DNA from: Halobacillus hunanensis
GTDB lineage: Bacteria; Bacillota; Bacilli; Bacillales; Halobacillaceae
DNA: 64,000 nucleotides
Assembly: GCF_900166655.1 (NCBI RefSeq)
Contig: NZ_FVZB01000007.1
Span: forward strand, 62,001 to 126,000
Reading direction: 5' to 3'
Shown: in pieces, positions 18,096 through 26,469 of the stretch
Layout of the letters: each line of letters starts with the position of its first letter
How positions within the stretch are numbered: position 1 is the first letter of the stretch
Position numbers and translations under genes: made by a program
Notes under the pieces: generated by a model
Databases searched by the model: none
What the model saw: the letters and a program-made list of their open reading frames with translations, nothing else
What the model was told of the DNA's origin: nothing

Positions 18096-18558
18096 TTCTG
18101 GAATTCCTCATTTCGACTGTTCTTATATCTATAATCGAAACAGGTGTAGTAGTAGGTGTCGCTATCGGTTCATTTTTTTAAAAATTTATTGGGCAATCGT
18201 TGTCTGTATTTATTTCAAATCTTTTTATCATCATTGTTTACTCTATGTTTCCGACCATGGTTTTGCCTTGTAAAGCCTTATATAGCAGTGCTTTTTCACT
18301 GATCGATACCGTGTCACCTGGGGTGTCTAATCGGGTGTCAAAGCGTAGAAAATGATGAGTGAAGAACAGGTAGACATGGAGTTATTACATCTTCGAAAAA
18401 TGCTTGATAGTCTGCTGGGATTTTTTTGTTGATTGACAATATAGTGTTCGGCAATACGACGGACCATTTTGTTGAAGATTAAAATATGAATTTTAGTGAA
18501 GAGGAGTATCTTTGGTTATAAATATCGACTTGGAAATCCACAGTAAGTTTTGGTGATA
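18096..18558. other. Gene-free interval
   Basis: About 460 bases without a convincing reading frame. Short frames exist at 17984-18273 but have no RBS and low-complexity hydrophobic translations. A TTGACA-like word at 18434 is the only other thing I see. Confidence 0.4.
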
Positions 18559-18586
18559 TTGAAATGAAGCTTAATAATGGTATACT
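18559..18586 (+). promoter_or_regulatory. SigA-type promoter of the attenuated DUF1062 gene
   Basis: TTGAAA (18559-18564), 16-base spacer, TATACT (18581-18586). Transcription would start near 18593, giving a 260-base leader before the DUF1062 start codon. Confidence 0.55.
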
Positions 18587-18621
18587 CATAATATAGGAGA
18601 AATACGAAAGGTGGAACTGAT

Positions 18622-18639
18622 TTGCCAACATACTTGTAA
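18622..18639 (+). CDS. Five-codon leader peptide MPTYL
   Basis: TTG CCA ACA TAC TTG TAA, preceded by AAAGGTGG (18607-18614) with seven-base spacing. It is the only translation signal in the leader RNA. Its stop codon is inside the first arm of the attenuator. Confidence 0.5.
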   Translation: MPTYL

Positions 18640-18755
18640 TGGTTCAGCAGCTAAATAGTACATTTCTTTTTTTGAACATGATGTTCAATGACGGGAGAAG
18701 TGTGCCTATTTTTAACCATTACAGGAAACGCAGGATAATCAGTTGTTTTACTTCC

Positions 18756-18787
18756 AGCGGGATACCTGTAAGGTATTCCGCTTTTTT
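18756..18787 (+). terminator. Conditional terminator in leader
   Basis: A 12-bp stem (18756-18767 with 18771-18782, one G-U) with a three-base loop and six T, located about 65 bases before the DUF1062 start codon and therefore inside its transcript. Confidence 0.8.
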
Positions 18788-18853
18788 AATGGGAAATATT
18801 TTTCATTCAACCGTTTTTTTGCGTTCCTATGAATAAATAGGAGGAACTGGTGT

Positions 18854-19468
18854 ATGAGTTTTAATAATTTATTCACTTATGAAATCATTGCTCAGGAAAC
18901 ACCTTATATAAAACGAAATTGTAGTAAATGTAAAACGAACACAGAATTTTATTGTAGTGAGAAATTCAGGGTAAATGCAAATCAGAAAATAGTTGATATT
19001 TGGCTTATTTATAACTGTACACATTGTGAGGGAACTTGGAATTACCCTATCTTTTCGAGAGTACATGTTAATAAAATTGACTCTATGCTAATTCAAAAGT
19101 TTACGAATAATGATAAAGAGACAATCTGGTACTATGCTTTTCAAATCAATAAATTAAGAAAACTATGTCATGATGTGAATACGGATATACGATACGAGGT
19201 AAGAAGAGAAAAGCTCGATTCACTATCTAACGAGTTGACTATAAAACTTTGCTATAAATATGATTTTGGTCTTAGAATAGATAAACTAATAGCAGAAATT
19301 TTTGGCATTTCAAGGTCAAAAGTAAATAAAATGTCTCAGAACGGATTTTTTTTACTGAACCCAAACATTAATTTGAAGAGCAAAGTTATTGATAACCTGC
19401 AAATTACTGTCAGAGGTGATTGGTACAAAGCTGATGCTTTGACAAAATTTTACGATTATAAAACTTAA
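18854..19468 (+). CDS. DUF1062 zinc-ribbon/S4-like RNA-binding protein
   Basis: A 204-residue protein matching DUF1062. The N-terminus has a zinc ribbon: CSKC (23-26), then C34, and CTHC (about 56-59). The middle (FTNNDKETIWYYAFQINKLRK) is helical. The C-terminal part (about 145-195: LRIDKLIAEIFGISRSKVNK, then NGFFLLN) reads like an S4 RNA-binding domain. The family function is unknown. A zinc ribbon plus S4-like domain behind a ribosome-controlled attenuator suggests a ribosome-associated, possibly antibiotic-protective protein (inference). TAGGAGG precedes ATG 18854 by nine bases. Confidence 0.7.
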   Translation: MSFNNLFTYEIIAQETPYIKRNCSKCKTNTEFYCSEKFRVNANQKIVDIWLIYNCTHCEGTWNYPIFSRVHVNKIDSMLIQKFTNNDKETIWYYAFQINKLRKLCHDVNTDIRYEVRREKLDSLSNELTIKLCYKYDFGLRIDKLIAEIFGISRSKVNKMSQNGFFLLNPNINLKSKVIDNLQITVRGDWYKADALTKFYDYKT

Positions 19469-19657
19469 TCCACAATCGGGCCCTATCTGGAGTAAGAATC
19501 GGCGTCCTATCTTTCCGAAATCGCCATGATTGTGGAGTAAGGAAGGTAATTAGCTGGTTCATCTTGAAAGTGTAAGTTATACCAGAACAATACGCCGTAA
19601 ATGAATTTTGACCAAAGGGATGATCTATAAAAGGGATTAAATGGGAGGGAAAAGAAA

Positions 19658-20152
19658 ATGGATGTAAAGACACTTTTGTTACAACAATGGGCAAGCTGCC
19701 TAGATGAACAAGACTGGTTTCCACCACTTGAAAAAGCGCTAGAGGATATCACTTTTGAACAGGCAATTTGGAAACCAGCTGATAGAACAATGAATTCCAT
19801 TTGGGAATTAGTTTGTCATTTACTTTTCTATGAAAAGAGATATCTGATGCGATTTCTTGGTGAAACAGCGAATGAACCCCAGGCAGAAGTTAATGAAGAT
19901 ACATTTCGATTACCAACTGAGACGTTAGAAGATTGGAAGAAAACAAAACAAGAATGCTTTTATGTTCATCGTGAACTTGGAAAAATACTAGCAGAATCAG
20001 AACATGAAGATTTGTATAGACAGGTCCCAGGAGAAGATAATTCGTTAGTGCTTGAACTGAAGAGTTTAGCATTGCACAACGCATATCATATTGGGCAAAT
20101 TGTATCCCTGAGTAAAATGCAAGGAGCTTGGGCTGGGAAACGCAGCTTTTAA
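19658..20152 (+). CDS. DinB family protein
   Basis: A 164-residue DinB/YfiT-like four-helix protein. The three metal-binding histidines are recognisable in WELVCHLLFYEKRY (about residue 52), and in LHNAYHIGQIV (about 144-148). Such proteins include thiol-dependent transferases using bacillithiol, but the substrate cannot be predicted. GGGAGGG precedes ATG 19658. It is preceded by 190 bases that include a GGGCCC/ATGATTGTGGAGTAAGG variant of the intergenic motif described at 21171. Confidence 0.8.
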   Translation: MDVKTLLLQQWASCLDEQDWFPPLEKALEDITFEQAIWKPADRTMNSIWELVCHLLFYEKRYLMRFLGETANEPQAEVNEDTFRLPTETLEDWKKTKQECFYVHRELGKILAESEHEDLYRQVPGEDNSLVLELKSLALHNAYHIGQIVSLSKMQGAWAGKRSF

Positions 20153-20172
20153 AAAGCTTCATTAGTTTTACA

Positions 20173-20560
20173 GCTAATCAATTGTAAGGGCGCGCTAATC
20201 AAATAGTGCGTCCTTATGATACGGACAGACCAGATAATTGAATTAGAAAAGACATCTTTTTAAAGAAAGACGTTTGATCACGTCATGAATTTTGTTATAC
20301 ATATCGAACATGATGGCATATTATTCAATGTTGTTGATTGTGAACATGGAAGAAGAAAATCATGGGAGAATACTGTGCGGATTGCGATGCTTCTCATAAG
20401 AAGCCTATCAGAAACAAATACAGGGAGAAACAACAAAGAATTTTGTATCAAAAAGCGAATCATTTGACGTAAATATTAAACAAACAAGCGCGATTGTCCA
20501 AGAGTGGCAGTCGCTTTTTGTGCTAATGCAGCAGGATTATTAAAGGATATCAATAAAATA
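20173..20560 (+). other. Gene-poor interval with two hairpins
   Basis: Holds an imperfect hairpin at 20185-20217 (TAAGGGCGCGCTA with TAGTGCGTCCTTA), a GGACAGACCAGATAATTGAA variant of the intergenic motif at 20222, and a terminator-like hairpin with five T at 20485-20520. A 36-codon frame (20362-20472, with CADCDASH) has no good RBS; it may be the end of a lost zinc-binding gene. Confidence 0.4.
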
Positions 20561-20592
20561 AATTTCAAAATTTGAAGTTGGGGTGTTTTTTA

Positions 20593-20787
20593 TTGAGTAA
20601 AGATAAGGAAAATCCTGAAGAAAGAAGAGAAAGATTGAGACAAGAAGAAATAAAGAGAAACCCTGGAGGGGGTATTTATGGTGGAGGACTTCCTGATTTA
20701 GTTGGGAGTTTGGGTTGGAAAGGTACTGGAATACTTATTCTTTTAATAATAGTAGGTTTTATAATTTATTCCGTCTTCTTCAATTAA
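20593..20787 (+). CDS. DUF6366 small membrane-anchored protein
   Basis: A 64-residue protein matching DUF6366: an N-terminal charged helix (SKDKENPEERRERLRQEEIK), a Gly-rich turn (NPGGGIYGGGLPDLVGSLGW), and one C-terminal membrane helix. The function is unknown. The start is TTG at 20593, placed seven bases after GGGGTG; the frame is open further upstream but without an RBS. Confidence 0.7.
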   Translation: MSKDKENPEERRERLRQEEIKRNPGGGIYGGGLPDLVGSLGWKGTGILILLIIVGFIIYSVFFN

Positions 20788-20942
20788 AGAGCCATTATCT
20801 GGAAGACTTGAATTCGAGATATTTGATACACTTTTAAGAGTTTTTCACCTGTTCAATCCCAATTATGGTAAGAAAATTTTTTGTGCTTGAAACTATGTTG
20901 GATCCCAACCGTAAATATAGATAAGGGGAAGGATGGGAAGCT

Positions 20943-21167
20943 ATGAAGAAATATTTCATTTTTATAGGGAGTTTCATTTTACTTTACTTAGTTTATCAAA
21001 TGGCATCAGGTTTAATTTTGACTATGAATTATACTCCAGACATTTCTTTTTTAGGAGGTTCTTTTCCTCAAGAAGTGAGTTTTGGGCGAAGAAGCTTTCA
21101 TTTGTTGGTCATAATATTGATCGCTAGCCTTGCCTATTTCTTTTCCCAAAAAACACAAAATAATTAG
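20943..21167 (+). CDS. Small two-helix membrane protein
   Basis: A 74-residue protein with an N-terminal hydrophobic helix (about 5-20) and a C-terminal one (about 50-68). Not recognised. GGGAAGG precedes ATG 20943. A copy of the recurring intergenic motif follows directly. Confidence 0.5.
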   Translation: MKKYFIFIGSFILLYLVYQMASGLILTMNYTPDISFLGGSFPQEVSFGRRSFHLLVIILIASLAYFFSQKTQNN

Positions 21168-21170
21168 ATC

Positions 21171-21207
21171 TTCTTAAAGAATAGGGGCGCAAAAGTTGAA
21201 TAAAGGG
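21171..21207 (+). repeat. Intergenic GGGGCGC motif copy
   Basis: Copy of a recurring intergenic motif (roughly CTTCCGTAAA, then GGGGCGCAATTC, then TGGAATAAGGATC): here GATCTTCTTAAAGAATAGG then GGCGCAAAAGTTGAATAAAG. It lies immediately 3' of a small gene. Confidence 0.55.
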
Positions 21208-21272
21208 CTGCCTAAATACAGTCCGTTTTATTTTTTCATACGGCTATCGAGTAGGATAGTTAAAGGAGAATA

Positions 21273-21704
21273 ATGTATTTTAAGGGGGAGATTACAGTTA
21301 AGCGTTTTTTATACTATTTCGCTTGGACAATTATAATTGGTCTTATAATCTACTGGGGAATGAAGTATCAATCTCGGCTAGAAGAAGTAGCAAAAATGGA
21401 GTTCGAATTATTTCCTGTTATAATGTTTGCTGCCATATTCCCTATTGTGATTGGACTGTTCTTACGATTGCCTAAATTGATAATTGAAATTAAAGAGAAC
21501 AAGCAATGGACTTTTGACTGGGTTAGGTTCATAGCAATTGCATTACCATCTCTCTACATAATAACAATGTCAATTTTGCCATACTCACCTTTGGGTCAAG
21601 GCTCCATCTCTATACCAGAGATAATTCTAATTGGAAGTCCGACAGTTACAACAATAGCCGGGATAGTTTTTGGTTACGTCTTATTAGACAGTTTTAAAAA
21701 ATAG
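21273..21704 (+). CDS. Four-helix membrane protein, unknown
   Basis: A 143-residue protein with four membrane spans (about residues 11-27, 46-65, 84-102 and 114-136). Not recognised. AAAGGAG lies five bases before ATG 21273. It is followed by CTAACGGCTGCGTTAG (21713-21728) and a copy of the recurring motif. Confidence 0.55.
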   Translation: MYFKGEITVKRFLYYFAWTIIIGLIIYWGMKYQSRLEEVAKMEFELFPVIMFAAIFPIVIGLFLRLPKLIIEIKENKQWTFDWVRFIAIALPSLYIITMSILPYSPLGQGSISIPEIILIGSPTVTTIAGIVFGYVLLDSFKK

Positions 21705-21773
21705 TCTTCAACTAACGGCTGCGTTAGCATAATAACTAAAGGTTATTTTTTGAAGTTCTTTTAAACTTATCGA

Positions 21774-21807
21774 TCTTCCGTAAACGGGGCGCAATTTCGG
21801 AGTAAAT
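21774..21807 (+). repeat. Intergenic GGGGCGC motif copy
   Basis: CTTCCGTAAACGGGGCGCAA followed by TTTCGGAGTAAAT. It is one of the best copies and lies between two small membrane-protein genes. Confidence 0.65.
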
Positions 21808-21886
21808 ATATATTATACCCTTTCTAACTAACGGGGGAGTAGAGTTTAATTTAGTGTATTTTTTGTTTCAGGGCAGGTGATTTGTA

Positions 21887-22018
21887 ATGATTTGGTTTTT
21901 GGCTTTGTGCGGATTTTCCGCAGCGTTAGGGGCATTTATTGAATGTGAAAAAGTAAATAAAGAGAACAAAAACTTGAGAGCAAGAATTCAAAAATTAGAA
22001 AAAGAAGTATATAAATAA
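21887..22018 (+). CDS. 43-residue single-span membrane protein
   Basis: A 43-residue protein: one hydrophobic helix at the N-terminus (MIWFLALCGFSAALGAF) and a charged coiled-coil-like tail (NKENKNLRARIQKLEKEV). AGGTGA lies six bases upstream of ATG 21887, which makes translation credible. The layout is that of an FtsL/DivIC-like or small regulatory membrane peptide; no function can be assigned. Confidence 0.55.
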   Translation: MIWFLALCGFSAALGAFIECEKVNKENKNLRARIQKLEKEVYK

Positions 22019-22072
22019 TTTCACTAGCAGAGTGCTTGAGTAAGATTGTTTTGGAGATATCTCGACTTTGAG

Positions 22073-22104
22073 TCTTCCGTATAAGGGGCGCAAGAATTTA
22101 ATAG
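22073..22104 (+). repeat. Intergenic GGGGCGC motif copy
   Basis: TCTTCCGTATAAGGGGCGCA followed by AGAATTTAATAG, between the 43-residue gene and a DinB gene. Confidence 0.65.
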
Positions 22105-22151
22105 CGATGGGATGTTTCAGTAGTTTTACATATAGAAGAGGTGACTAAGCC

Positions 22152-22601
22152 ATGAACCATTTAACCAAAGGATTATACGGAGAAAATGCTCACGTAAACA
22201 CATTGACAATTTTTGATGGATTAGGCACTGAACAAGCAGGTGAGGTGGTTCTTAGCCAGCATTCAATATGGCAAATTCTAAATCATATGATCTACTGGCA
22301 AGAATATATTTTACGTCTTTTGAGGGGAGAAAAGACAGTACCGCCGAAACATGCTTCAGAGACATGGCCTACAGAGGTAAAACCACTTACCAAAAGGGAT
22401 TGGAAATTGGCCGTAAACAGATATACAAATGGTTTAAATGAAGCTGTACAATTAGCAGAAAACGAGCATGGTGTTTCAAATGGTCAAGTGAGACATCTTC
22501 TTTCTTTAATTTCTCATAACAGTTATCATTCCGGACAAGTTGTGTTCATCAGACGTAATTTGAATCAGTGGCCCCCTCCTACGGGTGGAGATACGTGGTA
22601 G
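22152..22601 (+). CDS. DinB superfamily protein
   Basis: A 149-residue DinB-fold protein. Metal-site histidines are seen in WQILNHMIYWQEYILRLL (about residue 45) and SHNSYHSGQVVFIRR (about 125-129). It is shorter than and only distantly related to the DinB protein at 19658. The substrate is unknown. AGAGGTGA precedes ATG 22152. Confidence 0.75.
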   Translation: MNHLTKGLYGENAHVNTLTIFDGLGTEQAGEVVLSQHSIWQILNHMIYWQEYILRLLRGEKTVPPKHASETWPTEVKPLTKRDWKLAVNRYTNGLNEAVQLAENEHGVSNGQVRHLLSLISHNSYHSGQVVFIRRNLNQWPPPTGGDTW

Positions 22602-22720
22602 CCAATATTTATACTACCGATACTACGCACGGGCGCTATTGTTACAGTAGCACTCCTGTCTGAATCGGGACATTGTACAAAGTATGGTTTAAAAAAAATC
22701 TAACTTAAGAAGGTGTTAGG

Positions 22721-23248
22721 ATGAGTAACCTTCATGAAAGATTGGAAAGAAGCATTGAAATTCTTAAAATGAAGAAACAAGAAATTCGTGATGCAAAAAT
22801 GGCCCATAACCGAGATACTGTTTGGAGCGACACGGAAAGATACAAACTAAATATGGAGATGTTGACTTGGATTGTAAACACGGATACCTTGTTTTTAAAA
22901 ACTTCAAGACAGTACAGCCGGGATAAACAACAAGCTCAAAATTCAGATGGTAATCCAGAAAACAGAGAACAAGAAATTTTACTGGGCTTGTACCATGCGT
23001 TCAACTGCTTTAAACACAATGCAAGAATACTTAGCATGGAAACAATAAACACAGACGAAACCATTAAATTTGGAGATACAGAGTACCCTATCGCCAACAA
23101 CGAATGGTTATCAGACCCAATTGGTAAAAAAAGAAACACATACAAATTCTATAAAACAAACCTAAAAGGGAAAAACGTAGAGCTAATTTTTAATGGGGCT
23201 GTATGTTACCTGGTTAGCTATTATAATAAGATCAGGAGTACTGAATAA
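22721..23248 (+). CDS. Hypothetical soluble protein
   Basis: A 175-residue hydrophilic protein with no signal peptide or membrane segment. The N-terminal 40 residues are strongly helical and charged. LLGLYHAFNCFKHNARI (about 88-104) is the most conserved-looking segment. I cannot name a family. AGAAGGTG precedes ATG 22721. Confidence 0.5.
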   Translation: MSNLHERLERSIEILKMKKQEIRDAKMAHNRDTVWSDTERYKLNMEMLTWIVNTDTLFLKTSRQYSRDKQQAQNSDGNPENREQEILLGLYHAFNCFKHNARILSMETINTDETIKFGDTEYPIANNEWLSDPIGKKRNTYKFYKTNLKGKNVELIFNGAVCYLVSYYNKIRSTE

Positions 23249-23267
23249 GTGCAAGGGGGACTGCTTA

Positions 23268-23606
23268 ATGCCGAAAAGCAAGATATTCTTCATTATTGTA
23301 ACTTTAGCTATTACTTTGATGGGTTGTTCCCAGGAAGGAACTTTTATTCAAGGGGACATAACAGATATTAATAAAGAAAGTGGAGATATGGAAATCGATA
23401 TCGTTTCATGGACAACAATTAGCGATACAGGATCCTCTACAGGGTCACATCAATTTGAAAAAAAGCCAAAATCACAAACTATACGAGTTTCCAATCCGGA
23501 AAAATATCATGAAGGGCAAAAAGTACAAGTAAAAGTCATAAAAAATTATGATGAAGATGAGTGGGATATAGATAGATTAAAATTTGATGTAAAACAGTTA
23601 AATTAG
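23268..23606 (+). CDS. Small lipoprotein
   Basis: A 112-residue predicted lipoprotein: signal MPKSKIFFIIVTLAITLMGC with the lipobox LMGC (Cys20). The mature part has an OB-like text (TFIQGDITDINKESGDMEID, later VQVKVIKNYDED) seen in DUF3221-like Bacillus lipoproteins. The function is unknown. AGGGGGA precedes ATG 23268. It is the last gene before group II intron 1. Confidence 0.6.
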   Translation: MPKSKIFFIIVTLAITLMGCSQEGTFIQGDITDINKESGDMEIDIVSWTTISDTGSSTGSHQFEKKPKSQTIRVSNPEKYHEGQKVQVKVIKNYDEDEWDIDRLKFDVKQLN

Positions 23607-24390
23607 AGTATTAACCTATTGGCTGCGTTAGTTGAAAATCTTAAATATATCTTGAAATCAAGTATTCTGTTATCGGGCGCGCGCGACAAGTTCTGTTATA
23701 AGCGCATTTCAGCGTGAAAATACAGGAATTTTAAGCATTTAGAAATTCAACTTTACAACGGAGGATGGGAATGACGGAACCATGTTTCCTGAAACCATCC
23801 CGTCAATACTCCTGCATGCGTTATGACTGACAGGTTATAGGGTATGAAGCACAGGTAGATTCGGCAGAACGAAGGCTGAAGCCATTCAATAAGAAAAGGT
23901 ATGCCAACGGATATGCCGCGCGGCTGAAAAACTAGATATGGTGAGAATCGTTCTTTGAGATAGGAACTGACAAACTTCCGAATGTAAGGGTCTAAAGATT
24001 CGAACATAAGGAAACTTATGTCCCATCTCACGATGGGGTGAGTGGTGTGGAGTAAAACTGCGCCCTCTGAAATACGCTATACCGAACCATGGCGGTATCC
24101 AGCTCACAGGCTTACAGGAAGCACCTATGTTTAGTATGAAAAGCTACGTTGTAAGGTACTTGGAAAGCAAGGGACGTTGAAACAAGGGCTGTCACCCGAA
24201 ACGGTTGCTATAAAGTTTATGCTGAAAAGCATTTGTCCTTGTGAGGGTAGGGGAATGACTGATGAATCTCCTGTAATGGGAGTGGAAGAACAGCCCCAAG
24301 TCTAATGAATGAAACAATTATTTTCCTAACGTGAATGGCACCGATCGGGTAGGAACGTGGGAACATCATTCCGTAAGGAGGGGTGCCACA

Positions 24391-24939
24391 GTGCCAACGC
24401 TGCGAAACTGGGATTATTATCGCATGACGGAGACGTTTACAGACCTACATGAAAAAGCGAGTCAAGGATACAAGTTTTCTCATCTTTATGACGCGATCAT
24501 TTCGAGAGAAAACATCCTGCTCGCTTTTCGCATGATTAAAACCAACAAAGGGTCCAAAACGCCAGGTACCGATGGAAAAACCATCGATGACATGAAAGAG
24601 CTATCGGAAAACGATCTCGTAAACGAACTAAGAACCAAACTAAGAAACTACCACCCGAAGAAAGTTCGAAGAGAATGGATTGAAAAAGAGAACGGTAAAT
24701 GGAGACCTCTTGGGATTCCATGTATTTTAGATAGAATCATCCAACAGAGCTTCAAACAAGTACTCGAACCAATTGTTGAATCTCAATTCTTCAAACATAG
24801 CTACGGGTTCAGACCTCTTCGGTCTGCCCACCATGCTATGGCAAGGATACAATATTTAATTAACCAAGCGCAATTTCATTTTGTCGTCGATGTAGATATT
24901 AAAAGTTTCTTTGATAATGTGAATCACTCATTACTAAAT
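24391..24939 (+). pseudogene. ltrA: Intron 1 reverse transcriptase, N-terminal part
   Basis: The first 183 codons of a LtrA-type group II intron protein. They contain RT motifs 0-3: ENILLAFRMIKTNKGSKTPG, RPLGIPCILDRIIQQ, SYGFRPLRSAHHAM and VVDVDIKSFFDNVNHSLLN, with the first catalytic Asp. The start GTG 24391 follows AAGGAGGGG. The frame breaks at the transposon left end (24940). After removal of the transposon and one TAAAT copy it joins in frame to 34822. Confidence 0.85.
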
Positions 24940-24982
24940 GGGGTACCGCCAGCAAAACGCGGAAAACGTACGCTAAGCAAAA
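24940..24982 (+). repeat. Left terminal inverted repeat of the transposon
   Basis: 43 bases identical (inverted) to 34774-34816; the first 38 correspond to the standard Tn3-family IR, GGGGTACC to ACGCTAAG. TSD TAAAT immediately to the left. Confidence 0.95.
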
Positions 24983-24990
24983 TTCGACAT

Positions 24991-25034
24991 AAAAAAAGCC
25001 GACTTCCCGTACGTTTAGGAAAGTCGGCTTTTTT
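24991..25034 (+). terminator. Terminator hairpin next to the left end
   Basis: AAAAAAGCCGACTTCC (24991-25006) pairs with GGAAAGTCGGCTTTTTT (25018-25034), with T-runs on both strands. It would block read-through between flanking DNA and the transposon. Confidence 0.8.
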
Positions 25035-25217
25035 CATTTCATATTTAAAGAATGTAGCATCATTAATATTCAGCAAGGTCACATAAGAGTAATTTTTGGG
25101 AAGCAGCTTTTAACTCCGATTCCCAAATTTACGCAAATTCGCCGATTTAATGTTCATATCTAACCATTTCCTCTGTCAATAATTTTATCGATAGAGTGAT
25201 AGGGTAAGATCCTTAGT

Positions 25218-25670
25218 TTAGTTTCGTAAAGATGGCGAGGTCCTTGCAGGGTTACGTGGTAACTTTTTTATAAAAGTAAATAATAATGCAGAGAAAAGAT
25301 ATAAAAACATTGGATATTGAACAGAAAGCATTGAAGAAGCTTTTACTGAAATAACTCCATCTACAGGGATACTCATTAAAAAGGCCATATAAAGAAAGAT
25401 TGGATTCTTTAATATTGTTCCTAATATCCCAATACATGCAGGTATAAATAAAAGTATTGTTACATTAATTCTTTCAATGAAAAAGTAAAGTGTTCTAATT
25501 TGTGAGGATATTAGATCTTTACTACTTGGAGTTATTTCTATAGGTCCTCCTGTTACAATTAAATGTTTTGTCCAACAAATGTAAATCCCTATTACAGAAC
25601 CTATAAACCCTAATAAATAAGCGAGCACTCGTAAGTATCCCGACAATTTATTATTTTCCAAAATAATCAC
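25218..25670 (-). CDS. Four-helix membrane protein (transposon passenger)
   Basis: A 150-residue protein with four spans (about 13-32, 66-86, 90-108 and 115-135). Not recognised. It is preceded on the minus strand by a GAGGTGATT ribosome binding site. It lies divergently from the secreted-protein gene at 25884 with a 213-bp gap between them. Confidence 0.5.
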   Translation of the reverse strand: MIILENNKLSGYLRVLAYLLGFIGSVIGIYICWTKHLIVTGGPIEITPSSKDLISSQIRTLYFFIERINVTILLFIPACIGILGTILKNPIFLYMAFLMSIPVDGVISVKASSMLSVQYPMFLYLFSALLFTFIKKLPRNPARTSPSLRN

Positions 25671-25883
25671 CTCAGTATATTCAAATTTTCATCCTTTGAT
25701 TTGATGTATATGCACAAATAATCAATTAAATCAATTGAATTATTGTAAAGAAAATAGAAGGATCTGAAGGATCAAAACCCACCTTTCGACAAATTAATTG
25801 TAAATTTTTTGAAGGTATTTGACAGAATGACCTTGAATAATTGGTAGAGTAGAAAAAAAGTAGTATTATAGGAGGTTATTTTT

Positions 25884-26396
25884 ATGAGATTATTGTTTGT
25901 CTTTGTTCCCTTTCTTTGTTTACTTTCCCTAGCTTTACCCTTTCAAGAAGTAAGTGCTGCTTGTTCAAATGTAATCGATGATGATTCGGGGAACGGCCAC
26001 CAGTCTGGTTGGTATGAGGGTGGTGGGCACGTTCCGTCATATGGTGATGATTATCATATATCAGGGGATGATTACTATGTGTATGATTCACGATTTTACT
26101 GGAGCACTCTAACATCTTGTTCAGATGGATCAGGATGGTGGGGAGTTGATGTGTATTTGAATAATTACGACTTTACTAATACAGAAGCAAAATATTATAA
26201 AGGTGGATCGGCTATGAATGCTATAGATCAATATAACGCCTTAGGGGGATGGAATAGAATTGAAACTGTTTGGATAAATAAGGATCAGTACTATCAATTC
26301 TCCGTTTCCTCAGCTGGAGATATGATATATTCGGGCGGACAAGCCTATTACCCTGCTAGTAGAACAGGAGCAGATGCTCTAAGATTAGTTGACTAA
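25884..26396 (+). CDS. Secreted Gly/Tyr-rich protein (transposon passenger)
   Basis: A 170-residue protein with a Sec signal peptide (about 1-26, cleavage after SAA or EVSA). The mature part is acidic and rich in Gly, Tyr, Asp and Trp, with two Cys (one at the mature start, one in TSCSDGSGWW). The pattern DDDSGNGHQSGW with repeated YY/W strands suggests a secreted beta domain, perhaps golvesin-C-like (weak). No catalytic motif is visible. TAGGAGG precedes ATG 25884. Confidence 0.55.
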   Translation: MRLLFVFVPFLCLLSLALPFQEVSAACSNVIDDDSGNGHQSGWYEGGGHVPSYGDDYHISGDDYYVYDSRFYWSTLTSCSDGSGWWGVDVYLNNYDFTNTEAKYYKGGSAMNAIDQYNALGGWNRIETVWINKDQYYQFSVSSAGDMIYSGGQAYYPASRTGADALRLVD

Positions 26397-26469
26397 ATAC
26401 ATCCAATCTTAATTATTTTAAGGAGCATTCCTGTAAGGAAGAAATTTGAGGGGAAACCGAGGTAGGATC

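Larger units (their letters stand above)
18593..18853 (+). promoter_or_regulatory. Ribosome-mediated attenuator leader
   Basis: Leader RNA with the parts of translation attenuation by transcription termination. Arm A (18635-18644) overlaps the last codon and stop of a five-codon leader peptide and pairs perfectly over 10 bp with arm B (18714-18723). Arm B extended (TTACAGG, 18719-18725) can instead pair with CCTGTAA (18765-18771), which lies inside the terminator stem and loop. A strong terminator (18756-18787) follows. A ribosome stalled on the leader peptide would cover arm A, free arm B and melt the terminator. The architecture matches known antibiotic-induced leaders in Firmicutes; the inducer is unknown. 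Confidence 0.6.

Noticed and set aside
18600-18787. T-box riboswitch reading of the DUF1062 leader
   Set aside because: AAAGGTGGAAC looks like a T-box word but is far from the terminator and serves as RBS of the short frame; no specifier stem is apparent.
18639-18836. 65-codon frame in the DUF1062 leader
   Set aside because: Runs through the attenuator terminator, no RBS, and the leader-peptide explanation fits better.
20362-20472. 36-codon frame with CADCDASH
   Set aside because: No convincing RBS and no recognisable family; noted only as a possible remnant.
23753-24107. Minus-strand frames over the intron 1 leader
   Set aside because: They lie in structured group II intron RNA and have no RBS or family resemblance.
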